This document shows positions 1 to 7,484 of a stretch of 64,000 bases of DNA, piece after piece (positions within the stretch are counted from its first letter, which is position 1; every line of letters starts with the position of its first letter). Below the pieces are notes generated by a model. The model was not told the DNA's origin and did no database searches. It saw only the letters and a list, made by a program, of their open reading frames with translations. Position numbers and translations under genes: made by a program. The DNA comes from Serratia grimesii NBRC 13537 (GTDB taxonomy: Bacteria; Pseudomonadota; Gammaproteobacteria; Enterobacterales; Enterobacteriaceae): NCBI RefSeq assembly GCF_001590905.1, contig NZ_BCTT01000010.1, forward strand, positions 186,001 to 250,000. Direction: 5' to 3'.

Positions 1-124
1 GCAGGCTTATCACCTGCTTGCTGGCCAGAGCTACGCCATCAACACCGGCATTCCCCACAGTTTCAGCAACACGTCGGCGCGGATTTGCCGGATTATCAGC
101 GCCCATACGCCGACGACATTCTGA
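1..124 (+). CDS. puuR: HTH-type regulator PuuR, C-terminal end (partial)
   Basis: Only the last 40 codons are in the window. Reading starts at base 2 and stops at TGA 122-124. The translation ends ICRIISAHTPTTF, which matches the C-terminus of enterobacterial PuuR, where it closes the cupin (putrescine-sensing) domain. PuuR represses the putrescine utilisation operon through its N-terminal HTH, which lies outside the window. puuC follows after 15 bases on the same strand, as in the E. coli puuDRCBE order. The family is clear from this short tail and its neighbours; nothing can be said about the DNA-binding half. Confidence 0.85.
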   Translation, partial: QAYHLLAGQSYAINTGIPHSFSNTSARICRIISAHTPTTF

Positions 125-139
125 TCAACGGAGCAAGGC

Positions 140-1636
140 ATGGACTTCCACCATCTACAGTATTGGCAACAACGGGCGCAAGCCCTGAATATTGAGAACC
201 GACTGTTTATCAATGGCCGCTATCAGCAGGCCGCCGAAGGCCAAACCTTTGCCGTGGAGGATCCTGCCGGGCAATGCGAGTTGACGCAGGTATCCCGAGG
301 CAGCAGCGTAGATATTGATCTGGCGGTCAGTGCGGCGCGTGCGGTGTTTGAACGTGGCGACTGGTCACGGGCCGCGCCTGCGCAGCGCAAAGCCACCTTA
401 TTGCAGTTGGCGACGTTGATGGAACAGCATCAAGAGGAACTGGCGCTGTTGGAGACGTTGGATACCGGTAAGCCCATTCGCCACAGCCTGCGTGACGATG
501 TGCCTGGCGCCATCCGCTGCTTGCGTTGGTATGCCGAGGCGATAGACAAGGTTTATGGCGAAATCGCCCCCACCGCGAGCGATGCACTGGCGTTAATCGA
601 ACGCGAACCCATTGGCGTAGTAGGTGCCATCGTACCCTGGAATTTCCCGCTCTTGTTAGCCTGCTGGAAGCTCGGTCCAGCGTTGGCTACCGGCAACAGT
701 GTGATTCTCAAGCCCTCTGAAAAATCCCCACTGACGGCGATCTATCTGGGCAAACTGGCGCAACAGGCAGGCTTACCAGACGGCGTGCTGAATATTGTCC
801 CCGGCTACGGCAACGATGCCGGTAAGGCATTGGCACTTCACAATGACGTAGACGCCCTCACTTTCACCGGATCCACGCAGGTCGCCAAGCAACTGATGAT
901 CTACGCCGGCCAATCCAACATGAAACGGGTATGGCTGGAAGCCGGTGGTAAAAGCGCCAATATTATCTTTGCCGACTGCCCTGACCTGGATAAAGCGGCG
1001 CAGAGTGCCGCAGCGGGCATTTTCTATAATCAGGGGCAAGTGTGCATTGCCGGCACTCGGCTATTGGTTGAAGAGAGCATTCAACAAGAATTCTTGCAAG
1101 CACTGCGCCGACATGCCGCAGCATTCACCCCCGGCAATCCGCTCGATCCTGCAACGGTGATGGGCACATTGATCGACCAAGGCCACTGCGAGAAGGTCGC
1201 GGACTATATCGAACAAGGCTTGAGTCAAGGTGCGATGCTGTTCCTTGATGGGCGTGAACACCCGCAGCCTGGTCACGCGGGCTACCTTGGCCCGACCATT
1301 CTCACTCAGGTTGATAATGCCATGAGCGTTGCACGCGATGAGATCTTCGGCCCGGTGCTGGCCGTCACGCTATTCAACGGCGAACAACACGCCATACAAC
1401 TGGCCAACGACAGCGACTACGGGCTGGGGGCTGCGCTCTGGACGCGCGATCTGTCCCGAGCACACCGTCTGGCTCGCCAGTTAAAAGCCGGTACGGTGTT
1501 CATCAATAACTACAACGACGGCGATATGACCGTACCCTTCGGGGGTTATAAGCAAAGCGGCAATGGACGCGACAAATCGCTGCATGCGCTGGATAAATTC
1601 ACCGAACTGAAAACCACCTGGATTTCGCTGGAATAA
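140..1636 (+). CDS. puuC: Gamma-glutamyl-gamma-aminobutyraldehyde dehydrogenase PuuC
   Basis: This NAD(P)-dependent aldehyde dehydrogenase oxidises gamma-glutamyl-gamma-aminobutyraldehyde to gamma-Glu-GABA in the cytosolic Puu putrescine pathway. The 498 residues are the usual length. The nucleophile is Cys302 in GQVCIAG and the general base Glu267 is in LEAGGKS. The N-terminus (MDFHHLQYW) and C-terminus (ELKTTWISLE) are those of PuuC rather than of other ALDHs. The ATG follows a GGAG motif by 6 bases. puuB starts 11 bases after the stop, so the two are co-transcribed, presumably under PuuR control. PuuE (GABA transaminase) does not follow, unlike in E. coli. Confidence 0.95.
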   Translation: MDFHHLQYWQQRAQALNIENRLFINGRYQQAAEGQTFAVEDPAGQCELTQVSRGSSVDIDLAVSAARAVFERGDWSRAAPAQRKATLLQLATLMEQHQEELALLETLDTGKPIRHSLRDDVPGAIRCLRWYAEAIDKVYGEIAPTASDALALIEREPIGVVGAIVPWNFPLLLACWKLGPALATGNSVILKPSEKSPLTAIYLGKLAQQAGLPDGVLNIVPGYGNDAGKALALHNDVDALTFTGSTQVAKQLMIYAGQSNMKRVWLEAGGKSANIIFADCPDLDKAAQSAAAGIFYNQGQVCIAGTRLLVEESIQQEFLQALRRHAAAFTPGNPLDPATVMGTLIDQGHCEKVADYIEQGLSQGAMLFLDGREHPQPGHAGYLGPTILTQVDNAMSVARDEIFGPVLAVTLFNGEQHAIQLANDSDYGLGAALWTRDLSRAHRLARQLKAGTVFINNYNDGDMTVPFGGYKQSGNGRDKSLHALDKFTELKTTWISLE

Positions 1637-1647
1637 GGGCAGATACC

Positions 1648-2928
1648 ATGACTGAACACGTAAAAAGTTATTATGCGGCCTCGGCCAACAGCCACGCGCC
1701 CTATCCACAGTTGAGTGAGTCGATTGAATGCGACGTTTGTATCGTCGGTGGCGGCTACACAGGCCTGTCCTCAGCGCTGTTTCTGGTGGAAGCCGGCTAC
1801 AACGTCGTCCTGCTGGAATCGGCCCGTATTGGCTTTGGCGCTAGCGGCCGCAACGGCGGTCAATTGGTGAATTCCTACAGCCGCGATATCGACGTGATAG
1901 AACAGCGCTATGGCCCTGAAAGCGCCCGCGTGCTCGGCAGCATGATGTTTGAGGGCGCAGAGATCATTCGCAGTCGTATCAAGCAATACGCCATCGAATG
2001 TGACTATCGCCCTGGTGGGATCTTTGCCGCACTGAACAACCGGCAATATCATGCACTGATAGAGCAAAAACAAAACTGGGAACGTTACGGTAACACGCAA
2101 CTGGAACTGCTGGATGCTGGGCGGATCCGCCAAGAGGTCAATAGCGATCGCTACGTCGGTGCGCTGCTCGATCACAGCGGTGGCCATATTCATCCGCTGA
2201 ATCTGGCGCTCGGGGAAGCCGAAGCCGTTCGCTTGCAAGGCGGACGGATCTTCGAACAGTCTGCGGTCACCAACATCTTACACGGTGACCCGGCTATCGT
2301 CAGCACGGCCAATGGGCAGGTAAAAGCGCGTTATGTGATCGTGGCTGGTAACGCCTATCTCGGCGATAAGCTGGAGCCAAGACTGGCTAAACGCAGCATG
2401 CCGTGCGGCACACAGGTGGTGGCCACCGAGCCGTTGGCACCTGAAGTGGCCCAGTCGCTGATCCCACAGAATTACTGCGTCGAGGACTGTAACTATCTGC
2501 TGGATTATTACCGCATTACCGGTGATAACCGCCTGCTGTATGGTGGTGGCGTGGTGTACGGTGCCCGCGATCCGGACGATATCGACAATCTGATCCGCCC
2601 CAAACTGCTAAAAACCTTCCCGCAGTTGAAAGGGGTAAATATCGACTACCGCTGGACAGGCAATTTCCTGTTGACGCTGTCACGTATGCCGCAATTCGGC
2701 CGTCTTGAAAATAACGTGTATTACATGCAGGGCTACAGTGGCCACGGCGTGACCTGTACTCATTTAGCGGGCAAGTTGATTGCGGAGTTAATGCGGGGCG
2801 ATGCGGAACGCTTTGACGCCTTTGCCAAGCTGCCACACCTGCCGTTCTTCGGCGGCCGCAACCTGCAAATTCCTTTCACCGCGATTGGTGCAGCTTACTA
2901 CCAACTGCGAGATCGGATTGGCGTGTAA
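1648..2928 (+). CDS. puuB: Gamma-glutamylputrescine oxidoreductase PuuB
   Basis: This FAD-dependent amine oxidase converts gamma-glutamylputrescine to the aldehyde used by PuuC, releasing ammonia and H2O2. The 426-residue protein has the DAO-type dinucleotide fold, with a GGGYTG motif near residue 34 and GFGASGRNGGQ about 30 residues later, the family's flavin-binding signatures. The late GYSGHGV motif is the second FAD contact. It sits directly behind puuC and appears to be the last gene of the cluster here. A 9-bp hairpin follows, and the next gene is convergent. Confidence 0.93.
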   Translation: MTEHVKSYYAASANSHAPYPQLSESIECDVCIVGGGYTGLSSALFLVEAGYNVVLLESARIGFGASGRNGGQLVNSYSRDIDVIEQRYGPESARVLGSMMFEGAEIIRSRIKQYAIECDYRPGGIFAALNNRQYHALIEQKQNWERYGNTQLELLDAGRIRQEVNSDRYVGALLDHSGGHIHPLNLALGEAEAVRLQGGRIFEQSAVTNILHGDPAIVSTANGQVKARYVIVAGNAYLGDKLEPRLAKRSMPCGTQVVATEPLAPEVAQSLIPQNYCVEDCNYLLDYYRITGDNRLLYGGGVVYGARDPDDIDNLIRPKLLKTFPQLKGVNIDYRWTGNFLLTLSRMPQFGRLENNVYYMQGYSGHGVTCTHLAGKLIAELMRGDAERFDAFAKLPHLPFFGGRNLQIPFTAIGAAYYQLRDRIGV

Positions 2929-2934
2929 CATTCA

Positions 2935-2957
2935 CAGGCCCGGCAACACCGGGCCTG
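2935..2957. terminator. Hairpin between convergent puuB and budC
   Basis: A perfect 9-bp stem (CAGGCCCGG / CCGGGCCTG) with a 5-base loop lies in the 40-bp gap between two convergent genes. There is no clear T-run on either side, so intrinsic termination is only likely; position and symmetry suggest it serves both genes. Confidence 0.55.
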
Positions 2958-2968
2958 ACCATTACTGA

Positions 2969-3724
2969 TTAAACAATTTTCGGTTGGCCGTCTGAGGCTG
3001 TCGCCCCACCATCAACCGGGATGTTGGCACCATTGATAAAGCTAGCGTCGTCACTGGCCAGGAACGCCATAACTGCAGCCACTTCCTCGGGTTCAGCAGC
3101 GCGGCCCAACGCAATACGTTCGTTAAACTTGTCGCGGATCTCCTGCGGCCAGCCATTGGTCATATTGGTTTTTACCAGGCTTGGGCACACTGAGTTCACC
3201 CGTACGCCATCACCGCCGTGATCCAGCGCCATCGCACGAGTCAGGTTAACCACCGCCCCTTTCGCCGCACAGTAATACGCTGCACCCCAGTCGCCACCCA
3301 GACCAGAGACCGAAGCGGTATTCACGATACAGCCTTTGGTTTTCAGCAAATGCGGCATAGCGAATTTGGAACAGAACACAACACCATCGATATCCACGCC
3401 TGCAATGCGGCGCCAGTCAGCCACGCTGGTTTCCAACACGCTGCCTGCCACGTGCACACCGGCATTGTTCAATAACACGTCGATGCGACCCAATTTTTCC
3501 GCCACGTCGTTCATCATCTTTTCAACCGCAACGTGATCGGAAACATCGATATGCACCGCCAATGCCTTGCCTTTTGGCAGTGATGCAGCGACCTTGTCTA
3601 CTGCATCCTTCGCCCAGTCGGCCAGCACAACTGTTGCCCCTTCGGCAGAGAATCGGCGTGCTGCTGCTTCCCCCATCCCATTGCCAGCCCCGGTGATCAC
3701 GACCACTTTATTGTCGAAACGCAT
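2969..3724 (-). CDS. budC: Short-chain dehydrogenase, probable meso-2,3-butanediol dehydrogenase
   Basis: This 251-residue classical SDR has the cofactor motif TGAGNGMG at residues 11-18, NNAG at 86-89, and catalytic Ser138 and Y151-x3-K155. As I recall it, the whole sequence is near that of Serratia marcescens meso-2,3-butanediol dehydrogenase, including the DGQPKIV tail. That enzyme interconverts acetoin and 2,3-butanediol with NADH. In Serratia this gene is separate from budAB, and no acetolactate genes are seen here. A strong GGAGGAG ribosome site precedes the start. Another SDR substrate remains possible, since family assignment alone does not fix it. Confidence 0.85.
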   Translation of the reverse strand: MRFDNKVVVITGAGNGMGEAAARRFSAEGATVVLADWAKDAVDKVAASLPKGKALAVHIDVSDHVAVEKMMNDVAEKLGRIDVLLNNAGVHVAGSVLETSVADWRRIAGVDIDGVVFCSKFAMPHLLKTKGCIVNTASVSGLGGDWGAAYYCAAKGAVVNLTRAMALDHGGDGVRVNSVCPSLVKTNMTNGWPQEIRDKFNERIALGRAAEPEEVAAVMAFLASDDASFINGANIPVDGGATASDGQPKIV

Positions 3725-4012
3725 AAGAACTCCTCCATGTGAATGTATTTTTATAAGTCATACAAATCCTGATTAAATCCGAGGATAAAACTCATGGGCG
3801 GTAAGGGCGAGTCAAAACGTGCGGTTTTCTAATCAAAAAGAGGTATTCACTGTAAATTCAATGCGCCAGGGTAACCATAATCGGAATTAAGCCAACTCTT
3901 TGATGCAGTTAATAAAATAATCATGCGTGATTATTTTTAAGCTGTATTATCAACAATAAATAAGTTTAGTGACTGTCCTATGTTTCATCTGACCGGTAAG
4001 CAACTGTTATAG
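3725..4012. promoter_or_regulatory. budC upstream region with AT-rich inverted repeat
   Basis: This 324-bp gap between budC and the usp gene's terminator holds no convincing ORF. It contains a perfect 9-bp inverted repeat, AAATAATCA / TGATTATTT with a 4-base loop, at 3915-3936, about 190 bases upstream of budC. It could be an operator; on the plus strand its T-run also makes it look like a weak terminator. The regulator is not known from the sequence. Confidence 0.35.
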
Positions 4013-4042
4013 AAAAACCGGGCCGCGTCTTGGGCAGCCCGG
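4013..4042 (-). terminator. Rho-independent terminator of the usp gene
   Basis: On the minus strand a CCGGGC...GCCCGG stem is followed immediately by TTTTT. It lies only a few bases past the stop of the universal stress protein gene. Confidence 0.75.
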
Positions 4043-4048
4043 AGTTGC

Positions 4049-4477
4049 CTATTTTTTATCAATAGGTACAACCAACAGATCGATATTCAGCTTGTTGATC
4101 GCCTGGCGTGTCGACGACATTAATCGGCTCCAGATATCGTGATGGTGACCAAAGATGATCAGATCAAAACCTTTGTCCTTTGCCGCCCGGTTCAGCTCTT
4201 CTGTCAGTTCACCACGCCCAATAATCACCTCTTCAATCGGGTAAGATGACCGTCCCTTAATGGCATTGAGCATATTTTTCACACGTTCAGAAAAGGTGCG
4301 ATCAGTGTAGTTATATTCACCAACTCCCAGTTCGGCGTAATAGCCGTTATGGTGAATATCGATATAAATCAAGGACAGTTTAGCATTCAGCCCACTAGCC
4401 AACCCCGCCCCCTTACCGAGCAGAAATTCAGCGTCTTCACTGAGATCGGTTGCAACAACGATATGTTGATAAGTCAT
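4049..4477 (-). CDS. Universal stress protein, UspA family
   Basis: This small cytosolic stress protein has the UspA alpha/beta fold. From ATG 4477 it is 142 residues, normal for the family. It starts MTYQHIVVATDLSED, has the GHHHDIWSRLMSSTRQ segment typical of the UspA/UspC/UspD subgroup, and ends with LLVVPI. The longer frame reaching 4528 is rejected because a GGAGGG site stands 7-8 bases before 4477 and family members begin at this point. It is monocistronic, with its own terminator. Members are typically induced in stationary phase and stress; which E. coli paralogue it matches best is not decided. Confidence 0.85.
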   Translation of the reverse strand: MTYQHIVVATDLSEDAEFLLGKGAGLASGLNAKLSLIYIDIHHNGYYAELGVGEYNYTDRTFSERVKNMLNAIKGRSSYPIEEVIIGRGELTEELNRAAKDKGFDLIIFGHHHDIWSRLMSSTRQAINKLNIDLLVVPIDKK

Positions 4478-4660
4478 GGTGACTGCCCTCCACATCGAGC
4501 CAGTAAACAGGATCGCGCTCCCTGCCATCGGCGTTTCGCATGTCTCTCATGCAACTTAAGTTTAGTTCAGCGATAAAATCGTCGCCCGTCAAAGTCATTG
4601 TTCCTCTGATGGGACAATGCACCCTGACTTCACCCATCGCAATGGCAGAGGAATACAACA

Positions 4661-4777
4661 ATGAACACTCCTGATACTGCTGGTGTGACGTCTGAACTTG
4701 AGGGGAGTTGGAACCGTGAAGATGCACTGCGATGGACCGAGGTTTACACCAAAACTTCCCGGCGTATCAGTGGTTAA
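4661..4777 (+). CDS. Small ORF, 38 residues, unknown function
   Basis: This ORF is divergent from the usp gene. It begins MNTPDTAGVTSELEG and ends YTKTSRRISG, with a GAGGA ribosome site 8 bases before the ATG. About 100 bases after its stop lies a strong intrinsic terminator in the same direction (4878-4904), implying a real plus-strand transcript of roughly 250-300 nt. The peptide is hydrophilic, with no membrane segment or cysteine. I do not recognise it. It could be a genuine small protein or the chance reading frame of a small RNA. Confidence 0.4.
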   Translation: MNTPDTAGVTSELEGSWNREDALRWTEVYTKTSRRISG

Positions 4778-4877
4778 TTGAAAGTTATGTTAAAGCGCAG
4801 GACGTAGTAAAGAATAGTGAAGTATTAGACGGTCAACAAACCTGACAACCGACCAGCCTGGTGATTGGGTATAAAAA

Positions 4878-4904
4878 AACCCCGGCCGCAGGCCAGGGTT
4901 TTTT
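4878..4904. terminator. Intrinsic terminator, possibly bidirectional
   Basis: The stem AACCC-C-GGCC / GGCC-A-GGGTT has a 3-base loop. Six Ts follow on the plus strand and seven As precede it, so it can act in both directions. The plus-strand user is the small-ORF transcript from 4661. Confidence 0.75.
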
Positions 4905-5106
4905 ATGTTTGCCGGTTACTTTCCCGACCGTCATGTTATGGCGTAAGCGTCCATCCAACACTCCAACCTTACGCAGCCTAAGCACAACTTTTTCACAACA
5001 GAAAAATAGACTGAATAATTATAACCAGGGCTCTGGTCACACCAATCTTTTTTACTGTTGCCAATAACCCGCGTTATTGAAATATTTCAAACACAATTAT
5101 ATTTAG

Positions 5107-5134
5107 ATAAACTCCGGGTATTCCCGGAGTTTAT
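5107..5134 (-). terminator. Perfect 12-bp hairpin downstream of the csp gene
   Basis: ATAAACTCCGGG and its exact complement flank a 4-base TATT loop, 80 bases past the stop of the cold-shock gene. The U-tract is weak. It is the likely 3' end of the csp transcript. The stretch 4905-5106 upstream of it holds nothing else I can identify. Confidence 0.6.
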
Positions 5135-5213
5135 TCAGGCAATTATATTATTTCTCATCTGCTCCGGTTTAAACCATCATCGCTATCGCAAGAAATAAAT
5201 TATTACCTAGATA

Positions 5214-5426
5214 TTATAAAACGACTACGTTGCCGGCAGAAGGACCCTTCTGACCGTTTTCGATAGTGAATTCAACGCGCTGACCTTCATCAAGCGTTTT
5301 AAAATCATTGCTCTGGATAGCGGAGAAGTGTACGAACACGTCTTTGCTGCCGTCTGCTGGGGAGATAAAGCCAAAACCTTTACCTGCATCAAACCATTTT
5401 ACCAAACCAGTCATTTTAGTAGACAT
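5214..5426 (-). CDS. Cold-shock protein, CspA family
   Basis: This 70-residue single cold-shock domain is an RNA chaperone that binds single-stranded RNA and DNA. The RNP1 motif KGFGFI and RNP2 motif VFVHF are intact. The sequence starts [12 protein letters not shown] and ends [11 protein letters not shown], closer to CspA/CspG than to CspE. The start at 5426 is supported by AAGGAAA about 6 bases upstream; the extra N-terminal codons to 5459 are not family-like. A long AT-rich leader lies upstream, as is usual for cold-inducible csp genes, but I could not confirm a cold box. It lies downstream of qnr on the same strand. Confidence 0.93.
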   Translation of the reverse strand: MSTKMTGLVKWFDAGKGFGFISPADGSKDVFVHFSAIQSNDFKTLDEGQRVEFTIENGQKGPSAGNVVVL

Positions 5427-5743
5427 AGATATTTCCTTTATATTTTTTTGACACGCCAATATGGCGATAGAGGTCTGTTTTTGTTGGAAACTTATTGGGC
5501 ACTAAAGAAGGAAATTCGCGGAAGAAGAGGTATCTATGGATATCACTAATACTGAGAACTGCTTTACTAAAACTGCTTTCATAAGGTCTGAACTACAAAC
5601 CGATGACGCTATTTACACACAGCAAGATTATTTAAGCAAGGAATATTTATTATTATATTTATAAACACCATTTATTATTTATCTACATCAAGCGCTTCAG
5701 CCGCGTCCAACAAGGGCCGAGCGGCCCCACAGAAGCAATACCC
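5427..5743 (-). promoter_or_regulatory. csp leader and promoter region; weak qnr 3' hairpin
   Basis: This 317-bp gap between qnr and csp is strongly AT-rich around 5630-5690, where several TATAAT-like hexamers occur on the minus strand without a well-spaced -35. A short GGGCC / GGCCC hairpin at 5714-5727, just past the qnr stop, lacks a U-tract and may terminate poorly. No ORF is supported. Confidence 0.35.
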
Positions 5744-6388
5744 TTAGCCGATAACCGCGATACCCAGTCGTTCCATCATCTGGAAGACTTGATAACTGTC
5801 CAGTTTCACACCTTGCAAATCGGTGCCACGCAGATCCAGTTCACCCAATTCGGAGTTAGTCAGGTCACAGTGTGTAAAGTTGGCTGCACGCCAGTCAAAC
5901 GATGCGAATTCCCCGCCAGACAGATCGGAGCCGCTAAAAGTCGCACCGAGAATTTGTGCGCTATTCCAGCGGTTTTCCCACAGTTCACACTTCTCCAGCA
6001 CCACTTTCGAAAAATTGGCATAACTCAGGTTACTTTTGGTGATGTAAGCACTGCAAAACCAGGTGCGCGGCGTGATCATGTTCATAAAGCTGGCGCCACG
6101 AAAGTCCGCGCCCTGCGCTCGGCACTCACGGATTTCGATACCAAGCGCACTGGCATTCCTGAAATCTGCCATCGACAGATCGCAGTTTTTAAAGCTGGCG
6201 TCCTTCAACAGCGCGCGGCTGAAATTACCGCCTTGCTGGCTCTCACGATCATAAAACTGGCAATCAATAAATTCGGTGCCTGTCAGGTCTGCGCCCGAAA
6301 AGTCGCAGTTAATAAAACTGCCGTTTTCAATTTTTTCGCCGGTAAACCGGTTGCGAGCAATCTTTTCACCTTCTAACACCAGTGTCAT
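5744..6388 (-). CDS. qnr: Qnr family pentapeptide-repeat quinolone-resistance protein
   Basis: Qnr proteins fold as a right-handed beta-helix mimicking DNA and protect gyrase and topoisomerase IV from fluoroquinolones. The whole protein consists of A(D/N)LXX-type repeats and is clearly QnrB-like: FTGEKIENGSFINCDFSGA near the start, WFCSAYITKSNLSYANFSK in the middle, and the tail MERLGIAVIG. ATG 6388 gives 214 residues, the QnrB length. AGGTG stands 6-8 bases upstream, and a longer GTG start at 6397 has no ribosome site. Chromosomal qnr of this type is known in Serratia (SmaQnr). A LexA box lies directly upstream. There are no mobile-element signs around it, so it is probably an indigenous allele. 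Confidence 0.93.
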   Translation of the reverse strand: MTLVLEGEKIARNRFTGEKIENGSFINCDFSGADLTGTEFIDCQFYDRESQQGGNFSRALLKDASFKNCDLSMADFRNASALGIEIRECRAQGADFRGASFMNMITPRTWFCSAYITKSNLSYANFSKVVLEKCELWENRWNSAQILGATFSGSDLSGGEFASFDWRAANFTHCDLTNSELGELDLRGTDLQGVKLDSYQVFQMMERLGIAVIG

Positions 6389-6397
6389 GCGATACAC

Positions 6398-6413
6398 CTG
6401 TTTATTTGTACAG
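6398..6413 (-). promoter_or_regulatory. LexA (SOS) box upstream of qnr
   Basis: On the minus strand the sequence is CTGTACAAATAAACAG, that is CTG-N10-CAG with an AT-rich spacer. Its last bases run into the AGGTG ribosome site, 9 bases before the qnr ATG. Plasmid qnrB genes carry a LexA box in the same place relative to the ribosome site, and it makes them SOS-inducible. Confidence 0.8.
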
Positions 6414-6503
6414 TTAACGGTGCATTATAAGCAGATCCCGGCGTCTAAGAAAAATGCTTTCCCCCTCTCAGAGCACAAAAACACACAATGTAGATCGACA
6501 GAA

Positions 6504-7247
6504 TTACGCCAGTTTGACCTGGAGCCGGTTCATGTTAACGCCGACAGACTGCGCTTGCAGTACCCCCTGTTCAATCAACGCGTACAGGCGAAAATTCAGG
6601 AAAGTATCGTCAACCCGGTAAGGTGAGTTCACCATCGCGTTGCCCACGACTCTGGAGCCTTGGGTATAGTCGTTCGGGCAATGCTGCAACAATAGCGTAT
6701 CGTGGAAATCCTGTGTTTTTCCCTGAATTTCACCCTGAGCAAAAATTCGTACCAGTGCATTGTCCTGCAACAGGCGATGCCAATCGGCAGTGAGCATGAC
6801 TTTATCTTCGGATGTCAACTCGCGCCGCCGGATCCACAAAGCTTCCAGCGTTTCAATCGGGCAGTATCCCGTGATATCACAGCCGACAAGTTCGGTGACA
6901 TTAACCACAAACACGGAGCGCTCCCCCAGCAAAGGCAATAGCGCCCGCAACATCAATTGCTCATCGGGATTGTCACCAATCCACAAGGTCACCTGCCCAC
7001 TGACTTCGGCCAGTTGCATTTTCAGGTTTTCCATCGCCATCAGACGCTGGGGGGAAGTGTCCCATTCAGGGGCATGAACAGATTGATGTAAATCTTGAAA
7101 CCAGCGGGCCCGGGCTTGCAGACCCGGCTCGTCATCCAGTGCACACAGCGGTCCAAATGACAGGGTGTCGGAGAAATCCAGTACGTTCTCTCCCGGGTAA
7201 GCCAACCGCACGCAGCCCCCTGACAATGCGATATGCACATCCTTCAT
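6504..7247 (-). CDS. DUF1835 / DUF3658 domain protein
   Basis: This 247-residue cytosolic protein has an N-terminal DUF1835-type half (HIALSGGCVRLAYP, then DTLSFGPLCALDDEPG) and a C-terminal DUF3658-type half (WIRRRELTSEDK to SRVVGNAMV). No enzymatic role is established for this pair. The start at ATG 7247 has GAGGAGA upstream; the 33 additional upstream codons lack family similarity. It lies upstream of qnr on the same strand with a 90-bp gap holding the SOS box, so it is probably a separate transcript. Domain names are from recognition of the pattern, not a search. Confidence 0.7.
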   Translation of the reverse strand: MKDVHIALSGGCVRLAYPGENVLDFSDTLSFGPLCALDDEPGLQARARWFQDLHQSVHAPEWDTSPQRLMAMENLKMQLAEVSGQVTLWIGDNPDEQLMLRALLPLLGERSVFVVNVTELVGCDITGYCPIETLEALWIRRRELTSEDKVMLTADWHRLLQDNALVRIFAQGEIQGKTQDFHDTLLLQHCPNDYTQGSRVVGNAMVNSPYRVDDTFLNFRLYALIEQGVLQAQSVGVNMNRLQVKLA

Positions 7248-7352
7248 CAACGCTCTCCTCACGCTATTCCCCAAGATAATCCTGCGGAGATTTTGACGAC
7301 TTTTGCATGTTTCCTCTATACCAAATAATCTGATTCTACTTATCAAAATGCG

Positions 7353-7376
7353 AAAAAAACCGCCCTTGGGCGGTTC
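7353..7376 (-). terminator. Intrinsic terminator, copy A
   Basis: The stem ACCGCCC / GGGCGGT has a 2-base loop and is followed on the minus strand by seven Ts. It is identical to the terminator at 8707-8730 and now serves the gene at 7485-8561. Confidence 0.85.
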
Positions 7377-7446
7377 ATTATCGTTTTCGGAATTTATTTC
7401 AACGCTTCCTGAATGGCGTCAGCCATCGGGTCAATGTGCTTTTCAG
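7353..7446. repeat. 94-bp direct repeat, copy A (terminator plus gene 3' fragment)
   Basis: This is nearly identical (about 3 mismatches) to 8707-8800. On the minus strand it contains the last 15-18 codons of the small gene at 8748-8957, reading AAEKHI-D-PMADAIQEALK, and that gene's terminator. In copy A the coding part is cut off and joined to unrelated sequence at about 7447. It lies directly downstream of the beta-propeller gene. Confidence 0.88.
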
Positions 7447-7484
7447 CGGCCAATCCACGCCCCGTCGGTGGGCGCTGCTGCCTT

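Noticed and set aside
4478-4727. Minus-strand frame extending upstream and across the usp start
   Set aside because: Family alignment and the GGAGGG site fix the usp start at 4477; the remainder has atypical composition.
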